From: Gammaproteobacteria bacterium
GTDB taxonomy: Bacteria > Pseudomonadota > Gammaproteobacteria > Burkholderiales > Rhodocyclaceae
DNA length: 64,000 bases
Assembly: GCA_018828385.1 (NCBI GenBank)
Contig: JAHJVE010000007.1
Span: forward strand, 1-64,000
Reading direction: 5' to 3'
Position numbers and translations under genes: made by a program. The notes below the pieces were generated by a model that made no database searches, was not told where the DNA came from, and worked only from the letters and a program-made list of their open reading frames with translations. Positions 8,475 to 16,543 of this stretch are shown piece by piece (positions within the stretch are counted from its first letter, which is position 1; the number at the start of each line of letters is the position of its first letter).

Positions 8475-10781
8475 ATGAAAAAACAATCCAACAAAACCAA
8501 GTTCCCGGCCAGCTTCCGGGTTCCCGGCATGGCCCAGACCAGCATTGCGCTGGGCGTTTCCACCGCCATGCTGATGCCGATGGGCGTCGCCCGTGCCGAT
8601 GACGATGTCGAAATGAAGCCGGTCACCGTCATCGAACGCGCCTTCGACCACAACCCCTATGCCGAACCGGATGCGCCGTACAAGGCCAAAAAATCCGGCG
8701 ACGACCGCCGCACCCGTCCGCTGGCCGAAACGCCGGCGACCATCCAGGTCATGACCAAGACCCAGATCGAGGATTCCGGCTACTCCGACCTGCGGGAAAT
8801 CCTCGACGCCCAGCCCGGCATCACGCTCGGCACCGGCGAAAACGGCAATGCCTTCGGTGACCGCTACATCATCCGCGGCTACGAAGCCCGTTCCGACGTC
8901 TTCGTCGACGGCCTGCGCGACCCGGGCATGACCATCCGCGAGAGCTTCGCCGTCGAACAGGTCGAAGTCTCCAAGGGCCCGAGCTCGAGCTTTGCTGGCC
9001 GCGGCACCGTTGGCGGGGCGGTCAATGCGATCACCAAGCAGGCTACGGTCGACTACGATTTCACCAAGATTTCGGCCGGCATCGGCACCGACGACTACGG
9101 CCGCGTCACACTCGATGCCAACCATGTCGTCAGCGACAACGTCGCCCTGCGCGCCAATCTGCTCTACGGCTACGAAGGCGTCCCCGACCGCGCGCCGGCC
9201 GACCGCGAACGCAAGGGTGTGGCGCTCTCCGGCCTGTTCAAGCCGAGCGACAATCTCGACATCCTGCTCGATTACTACGGCTTGCGCGCCAACGACAAGC
9301 CCGATCTCGGCTCGTGGCTGACCGGCACCGTGCCGAATCGCCGGCCGATGGCGAATTCGCCGGTCTATGCCCAGGACGGCGATTTCCTGACTTCCGATGT
9401 CGATACCTTCACCGGCCGCGTCAAGTACAAGATCACGCCCAACCTGCGGCTGACCAACCTGACGCGCTACGGCCGTTCGGAAAACGGATATGTGGCGACC
9501 GGCGCCTCCGCCTCGTCGACCCTGACCAACCTCAACCTGACGACCCATTCAGGCTGGCAGGATGTCGACTATTTCGTCAACCAGACCAGCCTGGCCTGGG
9601 ACACGAGCATCGCCGGCATGAAGCACGATTTCATCTTCAGCCTCGAATACACCGATCACAAGGTGTTGAACGGCCTCTATGAAATCGGCGGTGTGGTCAG
9701 CGGCGCCAACAATCCCCGCCTGAACAACGTGCCGGCGGCATCGGCACAGACGGCGCTGGACCGGAGCAACATCACCAAGAACACTGACAACTGGGACATC
9801 GACTGGCAAGCCAAGGCGGTTTCCGTATCGGCCATGGACACCGTCGACCTGACGGAAAAGTGGACGGCTTTTGCCGGCGTGCGCTACGACAAGACCGAGA
9901 TCTCGCTGAGAACGCGGCAGGCCGCTGTCGGTGGCGGCGCCAGCCCGCCCCCGGTCGGCACCATCAACGACTACGGCAGCCAGAACGCCGGCATGTGGAA
10001 CAGCCATTTCGGGCTGGTCTACAAGTTCCTGCCCTACGCCAACGTCTATGCCGCGTATGGTTCGGCAGCCGACCTCAACGGCGGCGAATCCGACGTCGGC
10101 AGCAGTTCGGGCTACGGCGGCATGGTCACCTACAACGGCTCGGCAGCCGGCGCCAAGCCGGAGAAAGCCGAGAACATCGAACTCGGTACCAAGTGGAACC
10201 TGCTCGGCGAAAAGCTGCTGGCCACGGCGGCCATCTTCCAGACCACCAAGTCAGACGTCATGGAAGGCGCCAATTACGACACGGTCGGCACCTTCAACAC
10301 CGGTGAAAACCGCGTCCAGGGCATCGAACTCGGCCTGGCCGGCAACCTCACCGAGAAGCTCAGCGCCTTTGCCGGCGTCGCCTTCATGGCGTCGGAAGTG
10401 CTCGCCTCGACCAATGCCGCCAACGTCGGCAAGCGTTTGAGCAACTTCGCCGACATCACGGCCTCGGCCCAATTACGCTATCAACTGACGCCCAAGTTTG
10501 CCTTCGGCTCGGCCGTCAAGTACGAGAGCGAAAAGTACGCCGGGCAACCGGACACGGCGGCCGGCTTCAGCACGACAACCGGGCAATATTCACAGCCCAT
10601 CCCGGCCTACACCGTGGTCGACGCCTTCGCCGACTACCGCCTGACCAAGCAGGCGAAAGTGCGCCTCAATGTCGGCAATGTGTTCAACGCCGACTACTAC
10701 CTGGCCGGTTATCGCTCCGGCGCCTTCGTGTACAAGGGCGATGCCATCAACGCGCGCCTGACCCTGAACTACGACTTCTAA
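8475..10781 (+). CDS. TonB-dependent siderophore receptor (Fiu-like)
   Basis: This 768-aa outer-membrane ligand-gated receptor probably takes up catecholate ferric siderophores. It has an extended signal peptide (cleavage near ARA-DD, about 41), a TonB-box-like EMKPVTVIE, a plug domain (about 75-190: PATIQVMTKTQIEDSGYSDLREIL, then RDPGMTIRESFAVEQVEVSKGPSS), and a beta-barrel ending with the C-terminal Phe of outer-membrane proteins (LTLNYDF). The adjacent PiuC/YbiX-type dioxygenase recalls the fiu-ybiX pair of E. coli and piuA-piuC of Pseudomonas, so a Fiu/PiuA-like catecholate receptor is the best guess. The exact ligand cannot be read from sequence. GATAGGAAT precedes the ATG. Confidence 0.9.
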   Translation: MKKQSNKTKFPASFRVPGMAQTSIALGVSTAMLMPMGVARADDDVEMKPVTVIERAFDHNPYAEPDAPYKAKKSGDDRRTRPLAETPATIQVMTKTQIEDSGYSDLREILDAQPGITLGTGENGNAFGDRYIIRGYEARSDVFVDGLRDPGMTIRESFAVEQVEVSKGPSSSFAGRGTVGGAVNAITKQATVDYDFTKISAGIGTDDYGRVTLDANHVVSDNVALRANLLYGYEGVPDRAPADRERKGVALSGLFKPSDNLDILLDYYGLRANDKPDLGSWLTGTVPNRRPMANSPVYAQDGDFLTSDVDTFTGRVKYKITPNLRLTNLTRYGRSENGYVATGASASSTLTNLNLTTHSGWQDVDYFVNQTSLAWDTSIAGMKHDFIFSLEYTDHKVLNGLYEIGGVVSGANNPRLNNVPAASAQTALDRSNITKNTDNWDIDWQAKAVSVSAMDTVDLTEKWTAFAGVRYDKTEISLRTRQAAVGGGASPPPVGTINDYGSQNAGMWNSHFGLVYKFLPYANVYAAYGSAADLNGGESDVGSSSGYGGMVTYNGSAAGAKPEKAENIELGTKWNLLGEKLLATAAIFQTTKSDVMEGANYDTVGTFNTGENRVQGIELGLAGNLTEKLSAFAGVAFMASEVLASTNAANVGKRLSNFADITASAQLRYQLTPKFAFGSAVKYESEKYAGQPDTAAGFSTTTGQYSQPIPAYTVVDAFADYRLTKQAKVRLNVGNVFNADYYLAGYRSGAFVYKGDAINARLTLNYDF

Positions 10782-10794
10782 AAAGGTGGCAAGG

Positions 10795-10827
10795 CCGGGT
10801 GGATCTGCGGAGTCACCCGGTTTTTTT
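10795..10827 (+). terminator. Rho-independent terminator after the siderophore receptor
   Basis: Stem CCGGGTG (10795-10801) pairs with CACCCGG (10814-10820), followed by TTTTTTT (10821-10827). The next gene's ATG is at 10829, immediately after the T-run, so this hairpin separates the receptor from the downstream oxidase and PiuC genes. Confidence 0.85.
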
Positions 10828-10828
10828 C

Positions 10829-11950
10829 ATGAATAAACCACACCCTCCACTACAACAAATCCCGCGTGAAATTCACTGCGCGGCAGATTACGAACATCTG
10901 GCGCCCCACTTCATCGCGGCGCCGGCCCTGGCCTACATCGCCGGCGGCTGTGGCGACGAACTGAGCCTGGCCGCCAACCGCAACGCCTTCGCCCGGACGC
11001 AGATCCTGCCGCGCCTGCTACGCGACATGCACGACGGCCATACCCGCAGCGAACTGCTTGGGCGGACCTGGGCGCACCCCATTCTGCTCGCCCCGGTGGC
11101 CTATCAGCGGCTGGTCCATCCGCTCGGCGAACTGGAAACGGCACGGGCGGCTGCCGCCACCGATACCTGCCTGGTGACCAGCACGCTCGCCTCGCAAAAG
11201 CTCGAAGAAGTGGCCCGACTGGCCGGCGACGAACGCTGGTTCCAGCTCTATTTGCAGCCGACACAGAATGCTACGGTCGACCTCATAAAACGGGCAGAAA
11301 TGGCCGGCTACACGGCGCTCGTCGTGACGCTGGACACGGCGATCAAACTGCCCGGCCGACGCGCCCAGGAGGTCGGCTTCACCATGCCACGCGACGTTAC
11401 CGAGGCCAACCTGGCCGATTACCCGGTGCCGCCGCCCATCGTGCTCGAACCCGGTGCCAGCCGCGTTTTCCAGGGCGCCATGCGCCAGGCGCCGACCTGG
11501 AACGATCTGGCCTGGTTACTCGGCCAGACCCGCCTGCCGGTACTGATCAAGGGCGTGCTCCATCCCGACGACGCAACCCGCCTGCAGGCCATGGGCGTCG
11601 CCGGACTGATCGTATCCAATCACGGCGGCCGGAGGCTCGACGGCGTGCCGGCCAGCCTTGACGTCTTGCCGCGCATCCGCCGGGCCGTCGGCGTCGATTT
11701 CCCGCTGCTGCTCGACAGCGGCATCCGCTCGGGCAGCGACATTTTCAAGGCCCTGGCGCTCGGCGCCGACGCTGTGCTCATCGGCCGCCTGCAGGTCTAC
11801 GCCCTGGCCGTCGCCGGGGCGCTGGGCGTCGCGCACCTGCTCAAACTGCTGCGCGAAGAACTGGAGGTCTGCATGGCGCAGGCCGGTTGCGCAAGGCTGG
11901 CCGACATCGGCCCGGACATGATTTATCGACACGAGGCAACATCATGCTGA
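10829..11950 (+). CDS. FMN-dependent alpha-hydroxy-acid oxidase/dehydrogenase (LldD/glycolate-oxidase family)
   Basis: This 373-aa TIM-barrel flavoenzyme oxidises a 2-hydroxy acid (lactate-like) to the keto acid. Catalytic and FMN-binding signatures are the Tyr in [10 protein letters not shown], Lys in [12 protein letters not shown], the active-site His in [11 protein letters not shown], and the phosphate loop [25 protein letters not shown]. Its place between a siderophore receptor and PiuC suggests a role tied to iron acquisition, perhaps oxidising a siderophore-derived hydroxy acid; that is inference. No ribosome site is visible before 10829 because the receptor terminator fills that space, and a GTG at 10799 would start inside the hairpin. 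The 3' end overlaps piuC by 7 bp. A degenerate copy of the dispersed element lies within it. Confidence 0.85.
   Translation: MNKPHPPLQQIPREIHCAADYEHLAPHFIAAPALAYIAGGCGDELSLAANRNAFARTQILPRLLRDMHDGHTRSELLGRTWAHPILLAPVAYQRLVHPLGELETARAAAATDTCLVTSTLASQKLEEVARLAGDERWFQLYLQPTQNATVDLIKRAEMAGYTALVVTLDTAIKLPGRRAQEVGFTMPRDVTEANLADYPVPPPIVLEPGASRVFQGAMRQAPTWNDLAWLLGQTRLPVLIKGVLHPDDATRLQAMGVAGLIVSNHGGRRLDGVPASLDVLPRIRRAVGVDFPLLLDSGIRSGSDIFKALALGADAVLIGRLQVYALAVAGALGVAHLLKLLREELEVCMAQAGCARLADIGPDMIYRHEATSC
11270..11303 (+). repeat. Dispersed bipartite element, degenerate copy 4 (forward, inside oxidase gene)
   Basis: GCTACGGTCGACC, then ATAAAA, CGGGC, AGAAATGG. It resembles copy 13 closely, with roughly six differences by eye. 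It encodes [11 protein letters not shown], so the match could be partly coincidental. Confidence 0.4.
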
Positions 11951-12627
11951 TTCCCATCGAAGGCGTCCTCAGCAAGGACGAAGTACGTCAGTTCCGCCAG
12001 CGGCTCGATGCCGCCGAATGGCAGGACGGGCTGAAAACGGCCGGCACCCTGGCCCGCTCGGTCAAACGCAATCTGCAACTGGAAGACGGCTCGCCGCTGG
12101 CCGTCGAACTGGGCAAGCTCATCCTGCGCAAGCTGGGCAACAATCCGCTGTTCGTTTCGGCCGCGCTGCCCAATCGCATCTACCCGCCCAAGTTCAACCG
12201 CTACGCCAACGGCGGCACCTATGGCGCGCATGTCGACAGCGCCGTGATGGCCGTTCCCGGCACCAATATTTCAGTACGCAGCGACCTGTCGGCCACGCTC
12301 TTCCTGGCCGAGCCCGATGAATACGAAGGCGGCGAATTGCAGGTCGAAGGGCCTTTCGGCATCCAGTCGGCCAAGCTGGCGGCCGGCGACATGGTGCTTT
12401 ACCCGTCGAGCAGCCTGCACTGCGTCACGCCGGTGACCGCAGGCGCCCGCGTTGCCTCGTTCTTCTGGATTCAAAGCATGGTTCAGAACGACAGCTCGCG
12501 TGTCCTGCTCTTCGATCTCGACCAATCCATCCAGGGCCTCACCCCCGCCCTCGCCACCGACGACCCGCAGCTGCTCAAGCTGACCGGCGTTTATCACAAC
12601 CTGCTCCGCCAGTGGGCGGTGACCTGA
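11944..12627 (+). CDS. piuC: Fe(II)/2-oxoglutarate-dependent PKHD-type hydroxylase PiuC/YbiX
   Basis: This 227-aa double-stranded beta-helix dioxygenase has the iron-binding HxD in GAHVDSAV and the distal His in LHCVTPV, with a 2-oxoglutarate-binding Arg likely in [10 protein letters not shown]. PiuC/YbiX proteins are regularly encoded with iron-regulated TonB receptors; the substrate is not established, and a siderophore has been proposed. The start at 11944 ([10 protein letters not shown]) follows CGAGG and matches the family; the longer frame from 11887 is the tail of the preceding gene read out of frame. It overlaps the oxidase stop and lies 13 bp before the iron-binding protein gene, so all three are one operon. 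Confidence 0.92.
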   Translation: MLIPIEGVLSKDEVRQFRQRLDAAEWQDGLKTAGTLARSVKRNLQLEDGSPLAVELGKLILRKLGNNPLFVSAALPNRIYPPKFNRYANGGTYGAHVDSAVMAVPGTNISVRSDLSATLFLAEPDEYEGGELQVEGPFGIQSAKLAAGDMVLYPSSSLHCVTPVTAGARVASFFWIQSMVQNDSSRVLLFDLDQSIQGLTPALATDDPQLLKLTGVYHNLLRQWAVT

Positions 12628-12640
12628 AAGCGGAAACATC

Positions 12641-13654
12641 ATGCGCAAATCCATCGCCTGGGCGCTCGCCGCCCTCTTTGCCGCCGGCCCGGCAGTGGCC
12701 GACGACAAGGAACTCAACCTCTACTCGGCCCGCCACTACCAGGCCGACGAGGCGCTCTACGCCAACTTTACCGAGCAGACCGGCATCAAGATCAACCGGA
12801 TCGAGGGCAAGGCGCATGAGCTGATCGAGCGTATCCGCAACGAAGGCGCCAACAGCCCGGCTGACGTTTTCATCACGGTCGATGCGGCCAGCCTGGCCGT
12901 GGCCGACGCCTGGGGCATCTTCGCGCCGGTCAAGTCAAAGCTGCTCGAATCGCGCATTCCGGCCCATCTGCGCTCGGACAACTGGTTCGCCTTCTCGACG
13001 CGGGCGCGCCTGATCATCTACAACAAACGCAAGCTCAAGGCCGAGGACGTCGCCACCTATGAGTCGCTGGCCGATCCGAAACTCAAAGGCCTGGTTTGCA
13101 GCATCCCTGGCGGGCACATCTACAACCTGACTTTTGTCGCCTCGATGCTTGCCCACAACGGCGAAGCCAAAACCGAGGAATGGGCGCGCGGGCTGGTCGC
13201 CAATTTCGCCCGGGCGCCGAAGGGTGGCGACACCGACCAGATCAGGTCGGTGGCCAGCGGCGAGTGCGGCGTGGCAGTCTCCAACAGCTACTACCTGGCC
13301 CGCCTGATGGCCTCCGAGCGGGTCGAGGAGCGCAATCTGGTCAAGCGTCTGGGCGTTGTCTGGCCGAACCAGAATGGTCGCGGCACGCACATCAACGTCT
13401 CCGGTGGCGGCATGGTCAAGACCGCCAGGCATCGCGAGGCGGCGGTCAAGTTTCTCGAATACCTGGCCAGCGATCAAGCGCAACGTTATTTCGCCAACGG
13501 CAACAACGAATGGCCGGCGCTGCCGAGCGTCAGCGTCAGCAACGAAGAGCTCGATGAACTCGGCAAATTCAAGGCCGACAATATCTCGTTGATCAAGGTT
13601 GCCAACCAGTTGTCGGCCGCCCAGAAACTGCTCGACCGGGCCGGCTACCGGTAA
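12641..13654 (+). CDS. Periplasmic Fe(3+)-binding protein of ABC type (FbpA/FutA family)
   Basis: This 337-aa periplasmic solute-binding protein has a signal peptide cleaved near AVA-DDKE. The mature part begins ELNLYSARHYQADEALY, typical of FbpA/FutA/AfuA iron binders, whose Tyr ligands include the YY pair seen here in SNSYYLARL. It would bind ferric iron and deliver it to an inner-membrane ABC permease, but no permease or ATPase gene lies beside it. It therefore either serves a transporter encoded elsewhere or has another role in this cluster. It is cotranscribed with piuC (13-bp gap). Confidence 0.88.
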   Translation: MRKSIAWALAALFAAGPAVADDKELNLYSARHYQADEALYANFTEQTGIKINRIEGKAHELIERIRNEGANSPADVFITVDAASLAVADAWGIFAPVKSKLLESRIPAHLRSDNWFAFSTRARLIIYNKRKLKAEDVATYESLADPKLKGLVCSIPGGHIYNLTFVASMLAHNGEAKTEEWARGLVANFARAPKGGDTDQIRSVASGECGVAVSNSYYLARLMASERVEERNLVKRLGVVWPNQNGRGTHINVSGGGMVKTARHREAAVKFLEYLASDQAQRYFANGNNEWPALPSVSVSNEELDELGKFKADNISLIKVANQLSAAQKLLDRAGYR

Positions 13655-13704
13655 TCCCGGGGCACGACAAACAGCGAAGTAATTGGGATTGATTCGCAAT
13701 ACCA

Positions 13705-13734
13705 ATTGACAGGAATTCTCATTTACCGGAAGAT
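13705..13734 (+). promoter_or_regulatory. Fur box and promoter before hemP
   Basis: ATTGACAGGAATTCTCATT (13705-13723) matches 14 of 19 positions of the AATGATAATGATTCTCATT form of the Fur box and overlaps a perfect -35 TTGACA (13706-13711). A weak -10 (around AAGATG) follows at about 17-18 bp. It lies 45 bp before the hemP ATG, and HemP genes are commonly Fur-controlled. Confidence 0.65.
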
Positions 13735-13767
13735 GCGATCAATTCTCGTTTGCAACAGGCGCCCATC

Positions 13768-13944
13768 ATGAACCCGCAGCCCCCCACCCCCGAGCCAACC
13801 CCGCCCGCCGAAAAAACTGAAAGCCGCCCGCGCATCGATAGCCAGAAGATTCTCGCCGGCGCCACGACGGTGGAGATCGAACACGCCGGGCAGCGCTACC
13901 TGCTGCGCGTCACGCGTGAAAACAAGTTGATCCTGACCAAATAG
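13768..13944 (+). CDS. hemP: Hemin uptake protein HemP
   Basis: HemP family protein of 58 aa. After a Pro-rich N-terminus comes the conserved block RIDSQKILAGATTVEIEHAGQRYLLRVTRENKLILTK, written here only as its key parts SQKIL, HAGQRYLLR and TRENKLILTK. HemP is a small cytoplasmic protein required for haem uptake or for activating haem-uptake genes in several proteobacteria; the mechanism is incompletely known. A TTG six codons upstream (13750) is an alternative start. It follows a Fur box and precedes tonB-exbB-exbD, suggesting an iron-regulated transcript. Confidence 0.88.
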   Translation: MNPQPPTPEPTPPAEKTESRPRIDSQKILAGATTVEIEHAGQRYLLRVTRENKLILTK

Positions 13945-13972
13945 TTTCTCTCCGTTGCACCTCTCGTTCCCG

Positions 13973-14000
13973 CAGCCAGCCAGTCAAAACCAGCCAGCCA
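13973..14000 (+). repeat. CCAGCCAGCC direct repeat before tonB
   Basis: CAGCCAGCCAG (from 13973) and CCAGCCAGCCA (13990-14000) lie 47-74 bp upstream of the tonB ATG, in the hemP-tonB interval. Confidence 0.7.
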
Positions 14001-14046
14001 AGGGTTTTTTCCCGAGACCGCGCAAGCCAAACCTGAAAAATCGCCC

Positions 14047-14688
14047 ATGAGCTACACCCTTTCCCGTCCTTCACCCTTCCAGCGCAGCGGCTTGCTGGCC
14101 GTGGTCGTTGGCCTGCATGTCGGTGTTTTGCTGCTCATCCTGGTCGCCAGGACCGTCGTGCCGCAGATCATGGAAATCCCGCTCGTCGTCGATCTGCTGC
14201 CCGCCCCGGAAATCGCCAAACCGCCGGCCGCCCAAGCCGTGCCGAAGGCCAGGCCGGTGCCGGTCAAGGCCGTGCAGGCACCGCAACCGAAGCCTGCCGC
14301 CCCGGTCGTCGAAGCCACGCAGAGTGTCGTCCCGGCGCCGGCCGCGGTGCTTGCCGCGCCGGTCGAAGCCAAGCCGGTGCCGGTAGCGCCGCCCGTTGAG
14401 ACGATCAGCCAGGCCCGCTTCGATGCCGACTACCTGCGCAACCCGTCGCCGCTCTATCCGCCGCTCGCCCGCCGCATGGGCGAGGAAGGCAAGGTCGTGC
14501 TGCGCGTTTCGGTCAATGCCCAGGGTTCGGCCGACAGCGTTGAAATCAGGACATCTTCAGGCAGCCAGCGACTCGACGAGTCGGCGCAAAAAACCGTGCG
14601 CAACTGGAAATTCATCCCGGCCAAGCGTGGCGATGTCGCCGTCCAGAGCTGGGTACTGGTCCCCATCATTTTCAAATTGGAGCAATAG
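14047..14688 (+). CDS. tonB: Energy transducer TonB
   Basis: This 213-aa TonB has an N-terminal membrane anchor (about 16-36: LLAVVVGLHVGVLLLILVA), a Pro/Ala/Val/Lys-rich periplasmic spacer (about 48-120), and a C-terminal TonB domain (about 125-213) with the YPPLARRMGEEGKVVLRV motif and VRNWKFIPAKRG. With ExbB and ExbD it couples the proton motive force to outer-membrane receptors such as the one at 8475. It lies two bases before exbB on the same strand, downstream of Fur-boxed hemP. Confidence 0.95.
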   Translation: MSYTLSRPSPFQRSGLLAVVVGLHVGVLLLILVARTVVPQIMEIPLVVDLLPAPEIAKPPAAQAVPKARPVPVKAVQAPQPKPAAPVVEATQSVVPAPAAVLAAPVEAKPVPVAPPVETISQARFDADYLRNPSPLYPPLARRMGEEGKVVLRVSVNAQGSADSVEIRTSSGSQRLDESAQKTVRNWKFIPAKRGDVAVQSWVLVPIIFKLEQ

Positions 14689-14689
14689 C

Positions 14690-15424
14690 ATGCAGGAAAA
14701 CGCTTTCGGTTTCGCTCACCTGTGGGCCAGCGGCGACAGCATTTCACACGCCGTCGCGATCATTCTCGCCATCATGTCCATCGTCAGCTGGTACCTGATC
14801 CTGGCCAAGGCCGTCGATTGGTGGGCCATGCGCCGCGCCGCCAAGGCGCTCGGCGCCTTCTGGTCGGCGAGCAGCGTCGGCGATGGCATCGCCCTGCTCA
14901 ATCAGGCCGGCGCCGACAGCCCTTACGCCCAACTGGCGACGCAGGCCAATGGCTGCAACAACGATTGCGAAGCCGCCCCCGGCCGCCTGGCCTCGCGTTT
15001 TGACCCGGCTGAACAGATGGAACGCGCCTTGCGCCAACAACTTTCGACGACACAAGCCAGCATGGAAAACGGCCTGACCCTGCTCGCCACGACCGGCGCC
15101 ACGGCGCCTTTCGTCGGCCTGCTCGGCACCGTCTGGGGCATCTATCACGCGCTGGTCGCCATCGGCCTGTCCGGTCAGGCGGCGCTCGAGAAAGTCGCCG
15201 GCCCGGTCGGCGAGGCGCTGATCATGACCGCCGCCGGCCTCGCCGTCGCGCTGCCCGCCGTCTTCGCCTACAACGCATTCACTCGCGCCAACCGCGTCAT
15301 TCTGGCCGACCTCGACGCCTTCGCCCACGACCTGCATGCCTTCTTCACGGTCGGCAAGCCGTTTGTCGCCAACAGCGCGCAGATCCACCCGATGCGCGCC
15401 CGCGTTGCGACGGAGGCAGCATGA
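14690..15424 (+). CDS. exbB: TonB-system proton channel ExbB
   Basis: This 244-aa MotA/TolQ/ExbB-family inner-membrane protein has TM1 at about 20-40 (AVAIILAIMSIVSWYLILA), a cytoplasmic loop, and two C-terminal membrane helices (TLLATTGATAPFVGLLGTVWGIYHAL and ALIMTAAGLAVALPAVFAYNAF) with the conserved LLGTVWGI and GLAVALPA motifs. It forms the pentameric channel around ExbD. The start at 14690 follows TTGGAGCAATAG, which overlaps the end of tonB. The start of the longer frame from 14396 lies antisense-like within tonB and is rejected. Confidence 0.95.
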   Translation: MQENAFGFAHLWASGDSISHAVAIILAIMSIVSWYLILAKAVDWWAMRRAAKALGAFWSASSVGDGIALLNQAGADSPYAQLATQANGCNNDCEAAPGRLASRFDPAEQMERALRQQLSTTQASMENGLTLLATTGATAPFVGLLGTVWGIYHALVAIGLSGQAALEKVAGPVGEALIMTAAGLAVALPAVFAYNAFTRANRVILADLDAFAHDLHAFFTVGKPFVANSAQIHPMRARVATEAA

Positions 15425-15493
15425 TGACGGCCCCCCTTCACTCACTTCGTTCGTTGCCCCCCTCCCTTGGGGCGGCCCGGCGGGAGACCTGAC
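15425..15493 (+). repeat. exbB-exbD spacer resembling a common intergenic repeat; encodes a 23-codon mini-ORF
   Basis: This 69-bp spacer carries TTCACTCACTTCGTTCG and a GC-rich foldable part (CCCTTGGGGCGGCC). A frame opening at the ATGATG that overlaps the exbB stop runs 23 codons (MMTAPLHSLRSLPPSLGAARRET) to a TGA two bases before the exbD ATG. I recall similar PLHSLRSLPP-like translations as repeated intergenic sequence in other betaproteobacteria, which would make this an inserted repeat and not a gene; a role in coupling exbB to exbD is possible but unproven. Confidence 0.5.
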
Positions 15494-15919
15494 ATGGCCA
15501 TGGGCAGCTTCAACGCGCAGAACCACCAGATGCCGACGGCGGAAATCAACATGACGCCGCTGGTCGATGTAATGCTGGTTTTGCTGATCATCTTCATCAT
15601 CACGGCGCCACTCATGACGCACCAGGTGCCGGTCGATCTGCCGCGCGCTTCGAGCACGCCGACGCCGGAAAAGCCGCTGACCCTGCAGGTCAGCATCGAC
15701 GCCGACAACCGCGTATTTTTGGCCGAAATTCCGGTTGACCGTAGCAGTCTCGAAAACCGCTTCCGCGATGCCGTGGCACAGGACGCCAAGGTCGAAATGC
15801 ACCTGCGCGCCGACCGCGCGACGCGCTACGAAACGGTGGCCGAAACGATGAGCGCCGCCCGTCGGGCAGGGCTGACCAAGATCGGTTTCGTGACCCAGCC
15901 GGGGGCCGCGCCGCTGTAA
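15494..15919 (+). CDS. exbD: TonB-system protein ExbD
   Basis: This 141-aa ExbD/TolR protein has a short cytoplasmic N-terminus, a single TM (about 23-42) with the essential proton-carrying Asp in the MTPLVDVMLVLLIIF motif, and a periplasmic domain ending KIGFVTQPG. The start at 15494 (MAMGSFNAQ) follows GGGAGACC; an upstream GTG-type start at 15467 lies in repeat-like spacer sequence. Residues about 75-85 (AEIPVDRSS) are encoded by a reverse copy of the dispersed element. Confidence 0.95.
   Translation: MAMGSFNAQNHQMPTAEINMTPLVDVMLVLLIIFIITAPLMTHQVPVDLPRASSTPTPEKPLTLQVSIDADNRVFLAEIPVDRSSLENRFRDAVAQDAKVEMHLRADRATRYETVAETMSAARRAGLTKIGFVTQPGAAPL
15714..15746 (-). repeat. Dispersed bipartite element, copy 5 (reverse, inside exbD)
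   Basis: On the minus strand: TGCTACGGTCAACCGG, AATTT, CGGCC, AAAAATA. It is translated as part of the periplasmic domain of ExbD in a different frame from the copy in the DUF455 gene. Confidence 0.85.
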
Positions 15920-15944
15920 AAATTTCGTTTTAAAACCATCCTCA

Positions 15945-15974
15945 AGCCAGCCACGCACCTGCCCAGCCAGCCAG
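15945..15974 (+). repeat. CCAGCCAGCC direct repeat before ftrA
   Basis: AGCCAGCCA (from 15945) and CCCAGCCAGCCAG (15962-15974) end 21 bp before the ftrA ATG, just upstream of its ribosome site CAGGGAG. Confidence 0.7.
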
Positions 15975-15995
15975 AGAAACCAGGGAGTCAAAAAA

Positions 15996-16541
15996 ATGCA
16001 CAGCATCAAGACCTTCGTTTCCGCACTGGCTTTATCCGCCGTCCTGGCCACTCCGGCCCTGGCCCTTGAATACCCCATCGGCGTGCCGCAGCAGCGCAAC
16101 GGCATGGAAATCGCCGCCGTCTATCTGCAGCCGGTCGAAATGGAGCCGGACGGGATGATGAAGAAGGCGTCGGAATCCGACATTCACCTCGAAGCCGACA
16201 TTCACGCCCTGGCCAACAACCCGAACGGGTTCGAGGAAGGCGCCTGGATGCCTTACCTGGCCATCAAGTTCGAGGTTTCCAAGATCGGCGGCGACTTCAA
16301 GGTGGCCGGCGATTTCATGCCCATGGTCGCCAACGACGGCCCGCACTACGGCGACAACGTCAAGCTGGCCGGCCCCGGCAAGTACAAAGTGAAGTACACC
16401 ATCCTGCCGCCCTCGGCCAACCCGCATTCGCATTTCGGCCGCCACACCGACCGCGCCACCGGCGTTCGCCCGTGGTTCAAGCCGTTTGAAGTCGAGTACG
16501 AATTCACCTACGTCGGCATCGGCAAAAAAGGCGGGTACTGA
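15996..16541 (+). CDS. ftrA: Periplasmic ferrous-iron-binding protein, P19/FtrA family
   Basis: This 181-aa periplasmic P19/Tp34-type protein has a signal peptide cleaved near ALA-LEYP. Candidate metal ligands are in the conserved MEIAAVYLQPVEMEPDG, SDIHLEADIHA and NPHSHFGRHTD segments (Glu, Met and His cluster with copper and iron sites in characterised P19 proteins). In the FtrABCD system described in Bordetella and Brucella, FtrA receives Fe(2+) and works with the cupredoxin FtrB to feed the FtrC permease. Here it begins the ftr operon, but a porin gene is interposed before ftrB. Confidence 0.9.
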   Translation: MHSIKTFVSALALSAVLATPALALEYPIGVPQQRNGMEIAAVYLQPVEMEPDGMMKKASESDIHLEADIHALANNPNGFEEGAWMPYLAIKFEVSKIGGDFKVAGDFMPMVANDGPHYGDNVKLAGPGKYKVKYTILPPSANPHSHFGRHTDRATGVRPWFKPFEVEYEFTYVGIGKKGGY

Positions 16542-16543
16542 TC

